This document shows, one piece after another, positions 1 to 5,646 of a DNA stretch of 5,646 nt (the first letter of the stretch is position 1; each line of letters opens with the position of its first letter). The stretch is taken from assembly GCA_024762735.1 (NCBI GenBank), contig JANTGU010000165.1, positions 1 through 5,646 on the forward strand. The letters are read 5' to 3'. The notes under the pieces are model-generated. The model saw only the letters and a program-made list of their open reading frames with translations, was not told where the DNA came from and did no database searches. The translations under genes and the position numbers were made by a program. The stretch comes from Bacteroidales bacterium (GTDB lineage Bacteria; Bacteroidota; Bacteroidia; Bacteroidales; F082).

Positions 1-55
1 GTTTGCAAAGACGTTTCGGGTATTGACCTATAGAGTCAAAAGAAACCGGCTGCAT
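1..55 (-). CDS. 5' end of a leftward gene cut by the window edge; possibly BshC-like
   Basis: On the minus strand an ATG at 55-53 opens a frame that stays open to the edge and reads MQPVSFDSIGQYPKRLCK. AAGGAG lies directly before the ATG, with no spacer, so it is too close to act as a normal Shine-Dalgarno site; the frame is also open upstream but has no other ATG between here and the divergent gene. The pattern hydrophobic-x-aromatic-x-x-x-G-x-aromatic near the N-terminus resembles, from memory, the start of Bacteroidota BshC, the putative cysteine-adding enzyme of bacillithiol synthesis. Eighteen residues cannot prove this. It is divergent from the lytic transglycosylase, with 86 bp between the two starts. 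It may equally be an unrelated gene or a chance frame. Confidence 0.35.
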   Translation of the reverse strand, partial: MQPVSFDSIGQYPKRLCK

Positions 56-141
56 CTCCTTGTTAGCAAAACAAATGCCACTTAAAAGACGATGGAACTG
101 ATTTTTTTGTATTTTGGTCAATGCGATGAAATGAAATTTCC

Positions 142-1596
142 ATGCAAGGTAAAGTGTCGTTTTTATTTTTTGTACTGTTGCTTAGCAGCTGCCTGAACGT
201 ACCCCAAAAAAAGTGCGACGAAAAAGCGGTGCCGGACAATATTGAAGCAAATGCTGACTTGCTTGATACCATATTAAACAGGGGCAAGCTTATTGCCCTG
301 ACCAATTACAGTTCCACCGACTATTTTGTTTATCGCGGACAGCCCATGGGGTATCAGTATAACCTTGTTTCAAGGTTTGCCGACTTTTTACAGGTGGATC
401 TGGAGATGCGTGTTGAAAAAGACCTTGTTAAAAGTTTTCAATACCTCGACTCGGGAAAGGTGGATTTGATGGCCATGGGGCTTACCGAAACAACCAACCG
501 TAAGACCAAACTCCGATTTACCAAACCTATCATGTTTACACGACAGGTGTTGGTTCAGCGCAAACCGGAAGGTTATCAAAAGATGCAAACCCGCGATGAG
601 ATTGAATCACATCTACTGCGAAACCCCCTGAAACTGGCAAAAAAAACCGTGTATGTTCACCGGGGAACGGTGTTTGTGAGCAGGTTGAAGGCGCTGATGA
701 ACGAAATAGCCGACACCATTTATATTGTGGAAGATGAACGCGAAACCGAGCAGCTCATTGCTGCCGTTGCCAACAAGGAGATCGACTATACTGTTGCCGA
801 TGAACATGTTGCCCTGGTAGATGCTGCCTTTTATCGTAATATCGACACCAAGACCTATCTCAGTTTTCCGCAAAAAGTGGCGTGGGCGGTACGAAGTGAC
901 CAAAAGCGGTTGGCAGATACCATTAATTACTGGCTGGATCAATTTTATAAAACCCTGGATTCCCGATTGCTCTACAACAAATATTTTAAAAACCTATCCT
1001 CGCGAAGAAGGGTAAATAAAAGCCTTTATAACTCTTACGGAAAAGGTCATTTGTCGCCTTATGACGACCTAATTAAGAAAGCAGCAAAACAGGTTGGCTG
1101 GGACTGGCGTTTGCTGGCTTCGGTGATATATCAGGAATCGGAATTTAAACCCAATGTTGTTTCGTGGGTGGGTGCCCGGGGCTTGATGCAACTGATGCCT
1201 GATGTGATGGAAAAATATGGGGTCGATTCAACCTCTTCACCGGAGGTGCAAATAATGGCCGGTACGAACTATTTAAAGTCGCTGTTCCGGCAGCTTCCCG
1301 ATTCAATTAGTGATTCTACAGAGCGAATCAAGTTTGTGCTGGCTGCTTACAACACCGGCATGGGACACGTTTTTGACGCCCGTCGCTTGGCCGCTAAATA
1401 TCACAAAAACCCTAATATCTGGACGGACAACGTTGACTATTTCATCCTGCATCTCTCCGAAAAAAAATATTACAACGATCCCGTGGTCAGAAATGGTTAT
1501 GTCAGAGGAAAAGAAACCTATAACTTTGTGGTCGAAATTTGTCAACGATATAAAATATATAAAACACTGATTAGGGATAACCCTAAGAAAAAATAA
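142..1596 (+). CDS. mltF: MltF-like membrane-bound lytic murein transglycosylase (lipoprotein)
   Basis: This 484-residue protein should cut peptidoglycan glycan strands non-hydrolytically, leaving 1,6-anhydroMurNAc ends, on the periplasmic face of the outer membrane. Residues 1-17 form a lipoprotein signal with lipobox LSSC, so Cys17 would be lipidated. Residues about 45-285 are a family 3 solute-binding-like domain (for example GKLIALTNYSS, GKVDLMAMGLTETTNRK and the FTKPI segment). Residues about 303-440 are the SLT catalytic domain: ASVIYQESEF carries the catalytic Glu332, followed by GARGLMQLMP (344-353) and AAYNTGMGHV (401-410). Domain order and length match MltF (E. coli protein about 518 residues). 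In Pseudomonas MltF the N-terminal domain binds muropeptides and switches activity; the same is inferred here. The start is fixed by an in-frame TGA at 127-129 and by the signal peptide. RidA follows after 4 bp, suggesting one transcript. Confidence 0.93.
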   Translation: MQGKVSFLFFVLLLSSCLNVPQKKCDEKAVPDNIEANADLLDTILNRGKLIALTNYSSTDYFVYRGQPMGYQYNLVSRFADFLQVDLEMRVEKDLVKSFQYLDSGKVDLMAMGLTETTNRKTKLRFTKPIMFTRQVLVQRKPEGYQKMQTRDEIESHLLRNPLKLAKKTVYVHRGTVFVSRLKALMNEIADTIYIVEDERETEQLIAAVANKEIDYTVADEHVALVDAAFYRNIDTKTYLSFPQKVAWAVRSDQKRLADTINYWLDQFYKTLDSRLLYNKYFKNLSSRRRVNKSLYNSYGKGHLSPYDDLIKKAAKQVGWDWRLLASVIYQESEFKPNVVSWVGARGLMQLMPDVMEKYGVDSTSSPEVQIMAGTNYLKSLFRQLPDSISDSTERIKFVLAAYNTGMGHVFDARRLAAKYHKNPNIWTDNVDYFILHLSEKKYYNDPVVRNGYVRGKETYNFVVEICQRYKIYKTLIRDNPKKK

Positions 1597-1600
1597 ACCC

Positions 1601-1981
1601 ATGAAAAAAATAATCAATACCACCAAAGCGCCCAAAGCCATCGGGCCTTACAGCCAGGCTGTTGAAATGAATGGCATGCTGTTTATTTCGGGACAAGTTC
1701 CCCTCAATCCCGAAACCGGTAAAATTGTTGAAGGCGGCATTACCGAACAAACAGAACAGGTGATGAAAAACATTGGTGCCATTTTAGCCGAGGCCGGTTA
1801 CACGTTTGCCAACGTGGTAAAATCAACCTGCTTGTTAAGCGACATGGCAAACTTTGGTGCCATGAACGAGGTGTATGCCCGCTATTACCCCAACAATCCA
1901 CCTGCCCGGGCTGCTTTTGCTGTTAAAGAGCTACCCCTGGGCGTGATGGTTGAAATAGAAACCATAGCCATTATCGGGTAA
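1601..1981 (+). CDS. ridA: RidA family 2-iminobutanoate/2-iminopropanoate deaminase
   Basis: This 126-residue protein has the normal length of a RidA (YjgF/YER057c/UK114) subunit, which forms cytoplasmic trimers with active sites between subunits. It hydrolyses enamines and imines such as 2-aminoacrylate released by PLP enzymes (threonine and serine dehydratases), protecting other PLP enzymes from damage. Family landmarks are all present: APKAIGPYSQAV near the N-terminus with Tyr17, FISGQVPLNPETG (28-40), and the C-terminal block PPARAAFAVKELPLG, in which Arg103 corresponds to the substrate-carboxylate-binding arginine, followed by VEIE with Glu118 and Glu120. No key residue is missing, so it is probably an active deaminase rather than one of the Rid paralogues lacking the arginine. 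The ATG lies 4 bp after the mltF stop, with no clear Shine-Dalgarno sequence, which suggests co-transcription or coupling. Nothing in the sequence ties it functionally to peptidoglycan. Confidence 0.95.
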   Translation: MKKIINTTKAPKAIGPYSQAVEMNGMLFISGQVPLNPETGKIVEGGITEQTEQVMKNIGAILAEAGYTFANVVKSTCLLSDMANFGAMNEVYARYYPNNPPARAAFAVKELPLGVMVEIETIAIIG

Positions 1982-2001
1982 AAGGGTTGTTAACGTTTCT
2001 T

Positions 2002-2026
2002 AATTAAGCTTTTTAATTTCTTTTTT
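2002..2026 (+). terminator. weak candidate terminator after ridA
   Basis: AATTAA (2002-2007), a GCTTT loop and TTAATT (2013-2018) can form a 6-bp all-A/T stem, followed by TTCTTTTTT. The T-run is good but the stem has no G-C pairs, so intrinsic termination would be inefficient. It sits 21 bp after the ridA stop and before the transporter genes, where an operon boundary would be expected. The hairpin may be a by-product of A/T-rich intergenic sequence. Confidence 0.25.
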
Positions 2027-2066
2027 GATTGTAACATTGCACGGTCTCACTCGTCTAATGTTGCAT

Positions 2067-2792
2067 ATGATTAAGCTTGAAAATATTCACAAAAGCTACC
2101 GCATTGGTAAAAGCGGCTCGTTGCATGTTTTAAAAGGCATCGACCTTAATGTACGAGAGGGGGAGCTGGTTTCCATCATGGGGTCGTCGGGATCCGGAAA
2201 ATCCACGCTGCTCAACATCCTTGGCATTCTTGATAATTACGACAAGGGAGCCTATTACCTTAATGGGAAGCTGATGGCCAACCTTTCGGAACGAAAAGCC
2301 GCTTTTTACCGCAACCATACCCTGGGTTTCGTGTTTCAGTCGTTTAACCTGATCAGCTTTAAAAATGCCATGGAAAACGTGGCGCTTCCCCTCTATTATC
2401 AAAAGGTGAGCCGGAGAAAAAGAAACAAGCTCGCCATGGAGTACCTCGATAAGATGGGGTTAAAGGAGTGGGCAACCCACCTGCCTTCGGAACTTTCGGG
2501 GGGGCAAAAGCAACGGCTGGCGATTGCCCGCGCGCTCATTTCAAAACCCAAAGTCATTTTGGCCGATGAACCCACGGGAGCGCTCGATTCAAAAACTTCG
2601 CAAGAGGTAATGGATTTACTGAAAGAAATTAATGCCGGCGGAATTACTATGATAGTGGTTACCCACGAGCACGACATTGCCGAGCAAACCAACCGGATTA
2701 TTCATCTTAAAGATGGCATTGTCGAAAATGATGTCAACGATTCGGAACAGAAGAAAAAAGTTTTTGAAAGTCTTATAGCCGAGGAGATTTAG
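2067..2792 (+). CDS. ABC transporter ATP-binding protein, MacB/LolD type
   Basis: This 241-residue cytoplasmic ATPase would power the two permeases encoded next. All nucleotide-binding motifs are intact: Walker A GSSGSGKST (39-47, Lys45), Q-loop Gln91 in FVFQSFNL, signature LSGGQ (143-147), Walker B VILADEP with catalytic Glu168, D-loop GALD (171-174) and H-loop His200 in VVTHEHD. The DEPTGALDSKTSQEVM stretch is typical of the MacB/LolD/MJ0796 subfamily, whose members pair with FtsX-type permeases and mostly export or extract substrates rather than import them. The start chosen is ATG 2067, giving the usual MIKLENIHKSY opening. The frame extends upstream to TTG 2025 and ATG 2058, but those would add a non-conserved tail. 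A short acidic/lysine-rich C-terminal tail (about 219-241) follows the fold. The next start lies 3 bp beyond the stop, so translation is probably coupled. Substrate cannot be inferred. Confidence 0.95.
   Translation: MIKLENIHKSYRIGKSGSLHVLKGIDLNVREGELVSIMGSSGSGKSTLLNILGILDNYDKGAYYLNGKLMANLSERKAAFYRNHTLGFVFQSFNLISFKNAMENVALPLYYQKVSRRKRNKLAMEYLDKMGLKEWATHLPSELSGGQKQRLAIARALISKPKVILADEPTGALDSKTSQEVMDLLKEINAGGITMIVVTHEHDIAEQTNRIIHLKDGIVENDVNDSEQKKKVFESLIAEEI
2781..2786 (+). promoter_or_regulatory. Shine-Dalgarno-like GAGGAG before the first permease
   Basis: GAGGAG lies 9 nt before the ATG at 2796 and inside the last codons of the ATPase gene. It is the only well-spaced Shine-Dalgarno-like site before a gene start in this window. 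It supports the ATG at 2796 as the permease start, but it also encodes Glu-Glu of the ATPase, so it may be incidental; Bacteroidota initiation generally depends little on such sites. Confidence 0.35.
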
Positions 2793-2795
2793 CAG

Positions 2796-4022
2796 ATGGA
2801 CTGGGATAAATGGCAGGAAATACTAAGCACCATCAGCAAAAATAAGCTGCGCACTTTTTTAACAGGATTCAGTGTGGCCTGGGGTATTTTCATGCTCATT
2901 ATTTTGCTGGGTTCGGGACAAGGATTAAAAAATGGCGTGGAGGAACAGTTTGCCGACGATGCCACCAACAGTATTTGGGTTTATCCGCGGCAGACATCCA
3001 TTGCCTACCAGGGATACAAGCCTGGGCGGCGCATCGAATTGACCAATACTGATATTACAAGAACCCAAAACAGTATCAGTAACATTGACAACATCACCGG
3101 AAGGGTGCGGGTAAATGCTAAAAACATCTCTTACAAAAATAATTATGGAAGCTACAGCATAAGGAGTGTCCATCCGGCTCATCAGCAACTCGAAAACACC
3201 CTGATTACTGAAGGAAGATACATCAACCAAATGGACCTGGAAAATTTTAGAAAGACAGCAGTCATAGGCTCATTGGTTTCAAAAGACCTTTTTAAAGGCG
3301 AAGACCCCATTGGTAAGTACATCGACATTGATGGGATTGAATTTAAAGTGGTAGGTGTTTTTGAAGACAAGGGAGGTGAATCGGAAATGCGAATTATTTA
3401 TTTGCCCATCACCACGGCGCAACGACTTTTTAAAGGGGGCGACAAGGTGAACCAGTTTATGTTTACCCTTCACAACGCCACCCTTGAGTCGAGTCAAAAA
3501 ACTGTTGAAAAACTACGAACCCAGCTGGCCTCCGTGCACCACTTCGATCCCAAAGATAAGCGTGCCGTATGGGTGCGCAATCAATTTGAAAACTATCAAA
3601 AGGTGATGAGCCTCTTTTCGGGCATCAATATATTTATTTGGATTGTGGGCATCGGTACCATCATAGCCGGCATTGTGGGTGTTAGCAACATTATGATGAT
3701 TGTGGTAAAGGAACGAACCAAAGAAATTGGTATTCGAAAAGCACTGGGAGCCACTCCTTTTTCGATAGTGAGCCTGGTACTGCTCGAGTCGGTGGTTATC
3801 ACCAGCCTGGCGGGATACATTGGGCTGGCCGCCGGCGTAGGATTGCTGGAGTTGATCAACAAGTTTATGCCACCATCCGACTTTTTTCGGAATCCGCAGG
3901 CCAACATCACGGCAGCCTTAATGGCCACCGGCCTGCTTATTGTGGCGGGAGCCATTGCCGGATTTATCCCCGCGCGTAAAGCTGCCTCGGTGCAACCTGT
4001 TGAAGCCTTGCGTACCGAGTAA
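2796..4022 (+). CDS. ABC transporter permease, MacB/FtsX family (first of two paralogues)
   Basis: This 408-residue inner-membrane subunit has the four-helix FtsX/MacB layout: a short amphipathic N-terminus (WQEILSTISKNKLRT), TM1 at about 21-43, a large periplasmic MacB_PCD-like domain at about 44-273, TM2 at about 275-303, TM3 at about 322-352 and TM4 at about 372-394. The cytoplasmic loop after TM2 reads KERTKEIGIRKALGAT (305-320), the coupling element that contacts the ATPase, and the end PARKAASVQPVEALR (392-406) is the usual family C-terminus. Length matches MacB-type permeases encoded without a fused ATPase. The periplasmic domain begins with ATNS and a QTSxAYxGxxxGRR block that is nearly identical in the second permease. 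The gene starts 3 bp after the ATPase stop and ends 21 bp before the second permease, indicating one operon. It is expected to form a heterodimer with that permease. Confidence 0.93.
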   Translation: MDWDKWQEILSTISKNKLRTFLTGFSVAWGIFMLIILLGSGQGLKNGVEEQFADDATNSIWVYPRQTSIAYQGYKPGRRIELTNTDITRTQNSISNIDNITGRVRVNAKNISYKNNYGSYSIRSVHPAHQQLENTLITEGRYINQMDLENFRKTAVIGSLVSKDLFKGEDPIGKYIDIDGIEFKVVGVFEDKGGESEMRIIYLPITTAQRLFKGGDKVNQFMFTLHNATLESSQKTVEKLRTQLASVHHFDPKDKRAVWVRNQFENYQKVMSLFSGINIFIWIVGIGTIIAGIVGVSNIMMIVVKERTKEIGIRKALGATPFSIVSLVLLESVVITSLAGYIGLAAGVGLLELINKFMPPSDFFRNPQANITAALMATGLLIVAGAIAGFIPARKAASVQPVEALRTE

Positions 4023-4043
4023 GAAAAGAAGAGAACGAAAATT

Positions 4044-5318
4044 ATGAGACTAAGCGTTTTTGATATCGATAACTGGCAGGAAATTTTCAGCTCGCTGAAA
4101 AAAAACAAGGTGCGCACCTTTTTTACCTCCTTTGGCGTGTTTTGGGGTATCTTTATGTTGGTGGTGATGATGGGCTCGGGCAACGGCCTCAAAAACGGGG
4201 TGATGGATGATTTTGGCGACTTTGCTACCAACAGCTTTTTTATGTGGACTCAGCAAACATCGATGGCCTACAAGGGGTTTAACCGGGGACGGCGATTTAA
4301 TTTTCGTAACAGCGACATTCAATATGTGAAAGACAACGTTCCCGAAATCGGTCTCCTGGCGCCGCGCCTGCAAGCCGGGGGTTACCGCGGAGCCAGCAAC
4401 GTGGTGCGCGGAAAAGAAACCGGTGCTTTTAACATATATGGTGACATGCCCGAATTTTTTCAGATTAATCCTTACACCATCATCAATGGACGCCTCATCA
4501 ACAGTAATGATGTGAAGGATGTGCGCAAGGTTTGTGTTATCGGTTCTTCAGTAAAAGATATCTTGTTTAAACCCGATGAAGATCCCCTGGGTGATTACAT
4601 CCGCATTCAGGGTGTTTACTTTAAGGTAATTGGCGTGGTAAAATCACGCAAAAAGGGAGGAGAAGCCGAAAGAGATGAAAACAGCATTTTCCTGCCCTTT
4701 ACCACCATGCAAAAAACCTTTAATTATGGCGATATCGTGATGTGGTTCGCGGTGACTTCGCAAGATGATATCCCCGCTTCGGTAGCCGAAGAAAAGATGA
4801 TAAAGGTGCTGAAAACAAAACACAAGATTAATCCAAAAGACGACCGCGCTATCGGGCACTTTAACGTGGAGAAAGAGTTCAACAAAATGACCGGCTTGTT
4901 TAGCGGCATCAGCTGGCTGATATGGGTAGTAGGTGCCGGTACCCTGCTGGCCGGAGCCATTGGGGTTTCCAACATCATGCTTATCATTGTGAAAGAGCGT
5001 ACCAAAGAGATTGGCGTGAAACGGGCTTTGGGTGCTACTCCCATGGAGGTTGTGGTTCAAATTATTTTAGAGTCGGTTTTTTTAACGGCACTGGCAGGCA
5101 TTATCGGATTAACCATCGGGGTGGCTGTTTTAACGGGCATCAATTATTTAATGGTCAGCAACAATGTTCAACTTGACATGTTTTTGCATCCCGAAATTGA
5201 TTTTAAAACAGCGCTGTCAGCCTTAATCATATTAATATTTTCGGGGGCTTTTGCAGGAATGATTCCTGCTTATCGTGCCATTAAAATTAAACCGGTAGAA
5301 GCGTTGAGAGATGAATAG
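4044..5318 (+). CDS. ABC transporter permease, MacB/FtsX family (second of two paralogues)
   Basis: This 424-residue inner-membrane subunit has the same layout as the gene before it: N-terminal WQEIFSSLKKNKVRT, TM1 at about 26-47, a periplasmic domain at about 48-284, TM2 at about 286-314, KERTKEIGVKRALGAT (317-332), TM3 at about 336-368, TM4 at about 388-407, and the ending PAYRAIKIKPVEALR. Over the first 47 aligned residues I count 31 identities with the first permease, while the middle of the periplasmic domain has diverged, for example a lysine/glutamate-rich loop SRKKGGEAERDEN (201-213). This fits an old tandem duplication followed by specialisation into two non-identical halves of one transporter. 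The ATG at 4044 gives a full-length match to the paralogue; the 21-nt gap before it is purine-rich (GAAGAGAACG) rather than a clean Shine-Dalgarno site. A 201-bp gap with palindromes separates it from the adaptor gene. Confidence 0.93.
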   Translation: MRLSVFDIDNWQEIFSSLKKNKVRTFFTSFGVFWGIFMLVVMMGSGNGLKNGVMDDFGDFATNSFFMWTQQTSMAYKGFNRGRRFNFRNSDIQYVKDNVPEIGLLAPRLQAGGYRGASNVVRGKETGAFNIYGDMPEFFQINPYTIINGRLINSNDVKDVRKVCVIGSSVKDILFKPDEDPLGDYIRIQGVYFKVIGVVKSRKKGGEAERDENSIFLPFTTMQKTFNYGDIVMWFAVTSQDDIPASVAEEKMIKVLKTKHKINPKDDRAIGHFNVEKEFNKMTGLFSGISWLIWVVGAGTLLAGAIGVSNIMLIIVKERTKEIGVKRALGATPMEVVVQIILESVFLTALAGIIGLTIGVAVLTGINYLMVSNNVQLDMFLHPEIDFKTALSALIILIFSGAFAGMIPAYRAIKIKPVEALRDE

Positions 5319-5342
5319 TTTAAGAAAAAGATAAAAGAGTTA

Positions 5343-5370
5343 ATATAAAACCCCGATAGGGGTTAAATAT
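5343..5370. repeat. imperfect inverted repeat with a GATA loop
   Basis: AACCCC (5349-5354), loop GATA, GGGGTT (5359-5364) form a 6-bp stem. ATAT at 5343-5346 and 5367-5370 can pair outside a symmetric AA/AA internal loop. It lies 24 bp after the second permease stop. No T-run follows on either strand, so it is not a typical intrinsic terminator; it may mark the 3' end of the permease message or be part of a repeat cluster with the next palindrome. Confidence 0.6.
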
Positions 5371-5376
5371 GAATAG

Positions 5377-5410
5377 CCCGGGATTCCTGATAGCTATCAG
5401 GAATCCCGGG
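5377..5410. repeat. perfect 34-nt palindrome
   Basis: The arm CCCGGGATTCCTGAT (5377-5391), a central AGCT and the exact reverse complement arm (5396-5410) make every base of the 34 nt symmetric; symmetry stops at G5376/G5411. As RNA it would be a 15-bp hairpin with a four-base loop. No T-run follows it on either strand (GATTAAAAAA on the right), so simple intrinsic termination is unlikely. The GATAGCTATC core recalls palindromic intergenic repeats that I associate with Bacteroidota genomes, but this is memory, not a search. Possible roles are mRNA 3'-end protection between permease and adaptor, a REP-like element, or a dyad protein-binding site. Confidence 0.9.
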
Positions 5411-5441
5411 GATTAAAAAAGTACATACAGCGTTTTGGCGG

Positions 5442-5465
5442 GATTTTTGCTTTTTGGCAAAAATC
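5442..5465. repeat. 9-bp inverted repeat overlapping the candidate -35 of the adaptor gene
   Basis: GATTTTTGC (5442-5450) and its exact reverse complement GCAAAAATC (5457-5465) flank a TTTTTG spacer. A direct repeat TTTTGGC also occurs at 5433-5439 and 5452-5458, 19 bp apart. The right arm covers the end of the candidate -35 element, so it could be an operator. It could also be an accidental A/T-rich hairpin, since no T-run follows it. Confidence 0.6.
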
Positions 5466-5482
5466 GTGACAAAACATATAAA
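5454..5482 (+). promoter_or_regulatory. candidate promoter for the adaptor gene
   Basis: TTGGCA (5454-5459) and TATAAA (5477-5482) are separated by exactly 17 bp, each one base from the sigma-70 consensus. Read in the Bacteroidota scheme, TTTG at 5453-5456 is followed after 20 bp by TA, but the rest of the TAnnTTTG -7 element is missing. Transcription would start about 30 nt before the ATG at 5520. This would allow the adaptor to be expressed apart from the ATPase and permeases. In A/T-rich intergenic DNA such a match can arise by chance. Confidence 0.35.
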
Positions 5483-5519
5483 AAAATTGTAAAACAGAAA
5501 GATACCAAATATTAAACCT

Positions 5520-5646
5520 ATGAAAACATTTTTTAAATTCCTTGGAATCATTGTCTTGCTGGGAGGCTTTGGATACGTGATGTATTTTTTATGGGACAAG
5601 TCGCAAGAAAAGCCCGTGGTTTACGAAACCCAAAAGCCCATTACCA
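5520..5646 (+). CDS. 5' end of a periplasmic adaptor (membrane fusion protein, HlyD/MacA type), cut by the window edge
   Basis: The first 42 codons are visible. Lys2 and Lys6 precede a hydrophobic segment at about residues 7-24 (FLGIIVLLGGFGYVMYFL), an inner-membrane anchor or signal sequence. It is followed by WDKSQEKPVVYETQKPIT, the hydrophilic opening that in Bacteroidota adaptors leads into the first beta strands of the barrel-sandwich hybrid domain. The identification rests on this style of N-terminus and on the position right after a MacB-type ATPase and two permeases. Such an adaptor would bridge the permeases to a TolC-like outer-membrane channel. The lipoyl/hairpin domains that would prove it lie beyond the edge. 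The ATG at 5520 is the only sensible start in the frame; an A-rich leader (ATTAAACCT) precedes it without a Shine-Dalgarno site. Confidence 0.72.
   Translation, partial: MKTFFKFLGIIVLLGGFGYVMYFLWDKSQEKPVVYETQKPIT

Noticed and set aside
110..116. TATTTTG as a Bacteroidota -7 element for mltF
   Set aside because: It is one base short of TAnnTTTG and no TTG lies 19-21 bp upstream, so the case is too weak.
1987..2017. Promoter for the ATPase gene (TTGTTA at 1987, TTTAAT at 2012)
   Set aside because: The spacer would be 19 bp, the boxes are only partial matches, and no Bacteroidota TAnnTTTG element stands at the right distance.
2025..2066. N-terminal extension of the ATPase from TTG 2025 or ATG 2058
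   Set aside because: The family begins at or very near MIKLENIHKSY; the extra 14 residues are encoded by intergenic-looking sequence.
3596..4231. Long minus-strand open frame (211 codons)
   Set aside because: It lies opposite the two permeases, spans their junction, and its translation is low-complexity and Ser/Ile/Pro-rich with no family pattern; the plus strand carries clear permease motifs.
4644..5060. Minus-strand open frames opposite the second permease
   Set aside because: They mirror conserved TM2 and KERTKEIG coding sequence; a His-rich, patternless product indicates a shadow frame.
5377..5410. Palindrome as an intrinsic terminator or insertion-sequence end
   Set aside because: No T-run follows on either strand, and there is no transposase, target-site duplication or partner copy in the window.
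5363..5599. Minus-strand frame across the palindromes and the adaptor start
   Set aside because: It runs through the palindromes and the opposite strand of the adaptor signal segment, and has no recognisable motif.
1..5646. CRISPR array, tRNA, rRNA, insertion sequence or phage genes
   Set aside because: I saw no regularly spaced direct repeats, no tRNA-like cloverleaf and no transposase or phage-type proteins in any frame.

Overview
The window looks like a chromosomal stretch from a member of the Bacteroidota. The support is indirect: A-rich gene starts mostly without a Shine-Dalgarno sequence, an MltF-like lipoprotein next to RidA, and a split ABC transporter of the MacB/LolCDE superfamily with two separate full-length permeases and an adaptor that begins 'KPVVYETQKP', a style I associate with Bacteroidota. 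I cannot place it to genus. Moderate GC, tight spacing and uniform codon use give no sign of recent transfer.

Layout. At the left edge an open frame reads leftward off the window from position 55; its first 18 residues faintly resemble the start of the bacillithiol enzyme BshC. An 86-bp divergent gap separates it from a rightward pair: an outer-membrane lipoprotein lytic transglycosylase of the MltF type (142-1596) and, 4 bp later, the enamine/imine deaminase RidA (1601-1981). An 85-bp AT-rich gap with a weak hairpin and T-run follows. Next come an ABC ATPase (2067-2792), a first MacB/FtsX-type permease (2796-4022) and a second, clearly paralogous permease (4044-5318). A 201-bp non-coding gap (5319-5519) holds three separate inverted repeats, one of them a perfect 34-nt palindrome, and a plausible promoter. 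The window ends inside the first 42 codons of a membrane-anchored periplasmic adaptor (membrane fusion protein).

How the genes work together. The ATPase would drive a heterodimer of the two permeases. Their large periplasmic domains would hand substrate to, or act mechanically on, the adaptor, which would connect to a TolC-like outer-membrane channel, presumably encoded beyond the right edge. This is the tripartite MacAB-TolC logic with the MacB polypeptide split into an ATPase and two different membrane subunits. The substrate cannot be read from the sequence. MltF and RidA are housekeeping functions (peptidoglycan turnover and removal of reactive enamines) and need not be linked to the transporter.

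No wholly new system is evident. The part least explained by ordinary annotation is the 5319-5519 gap with its palindromes.
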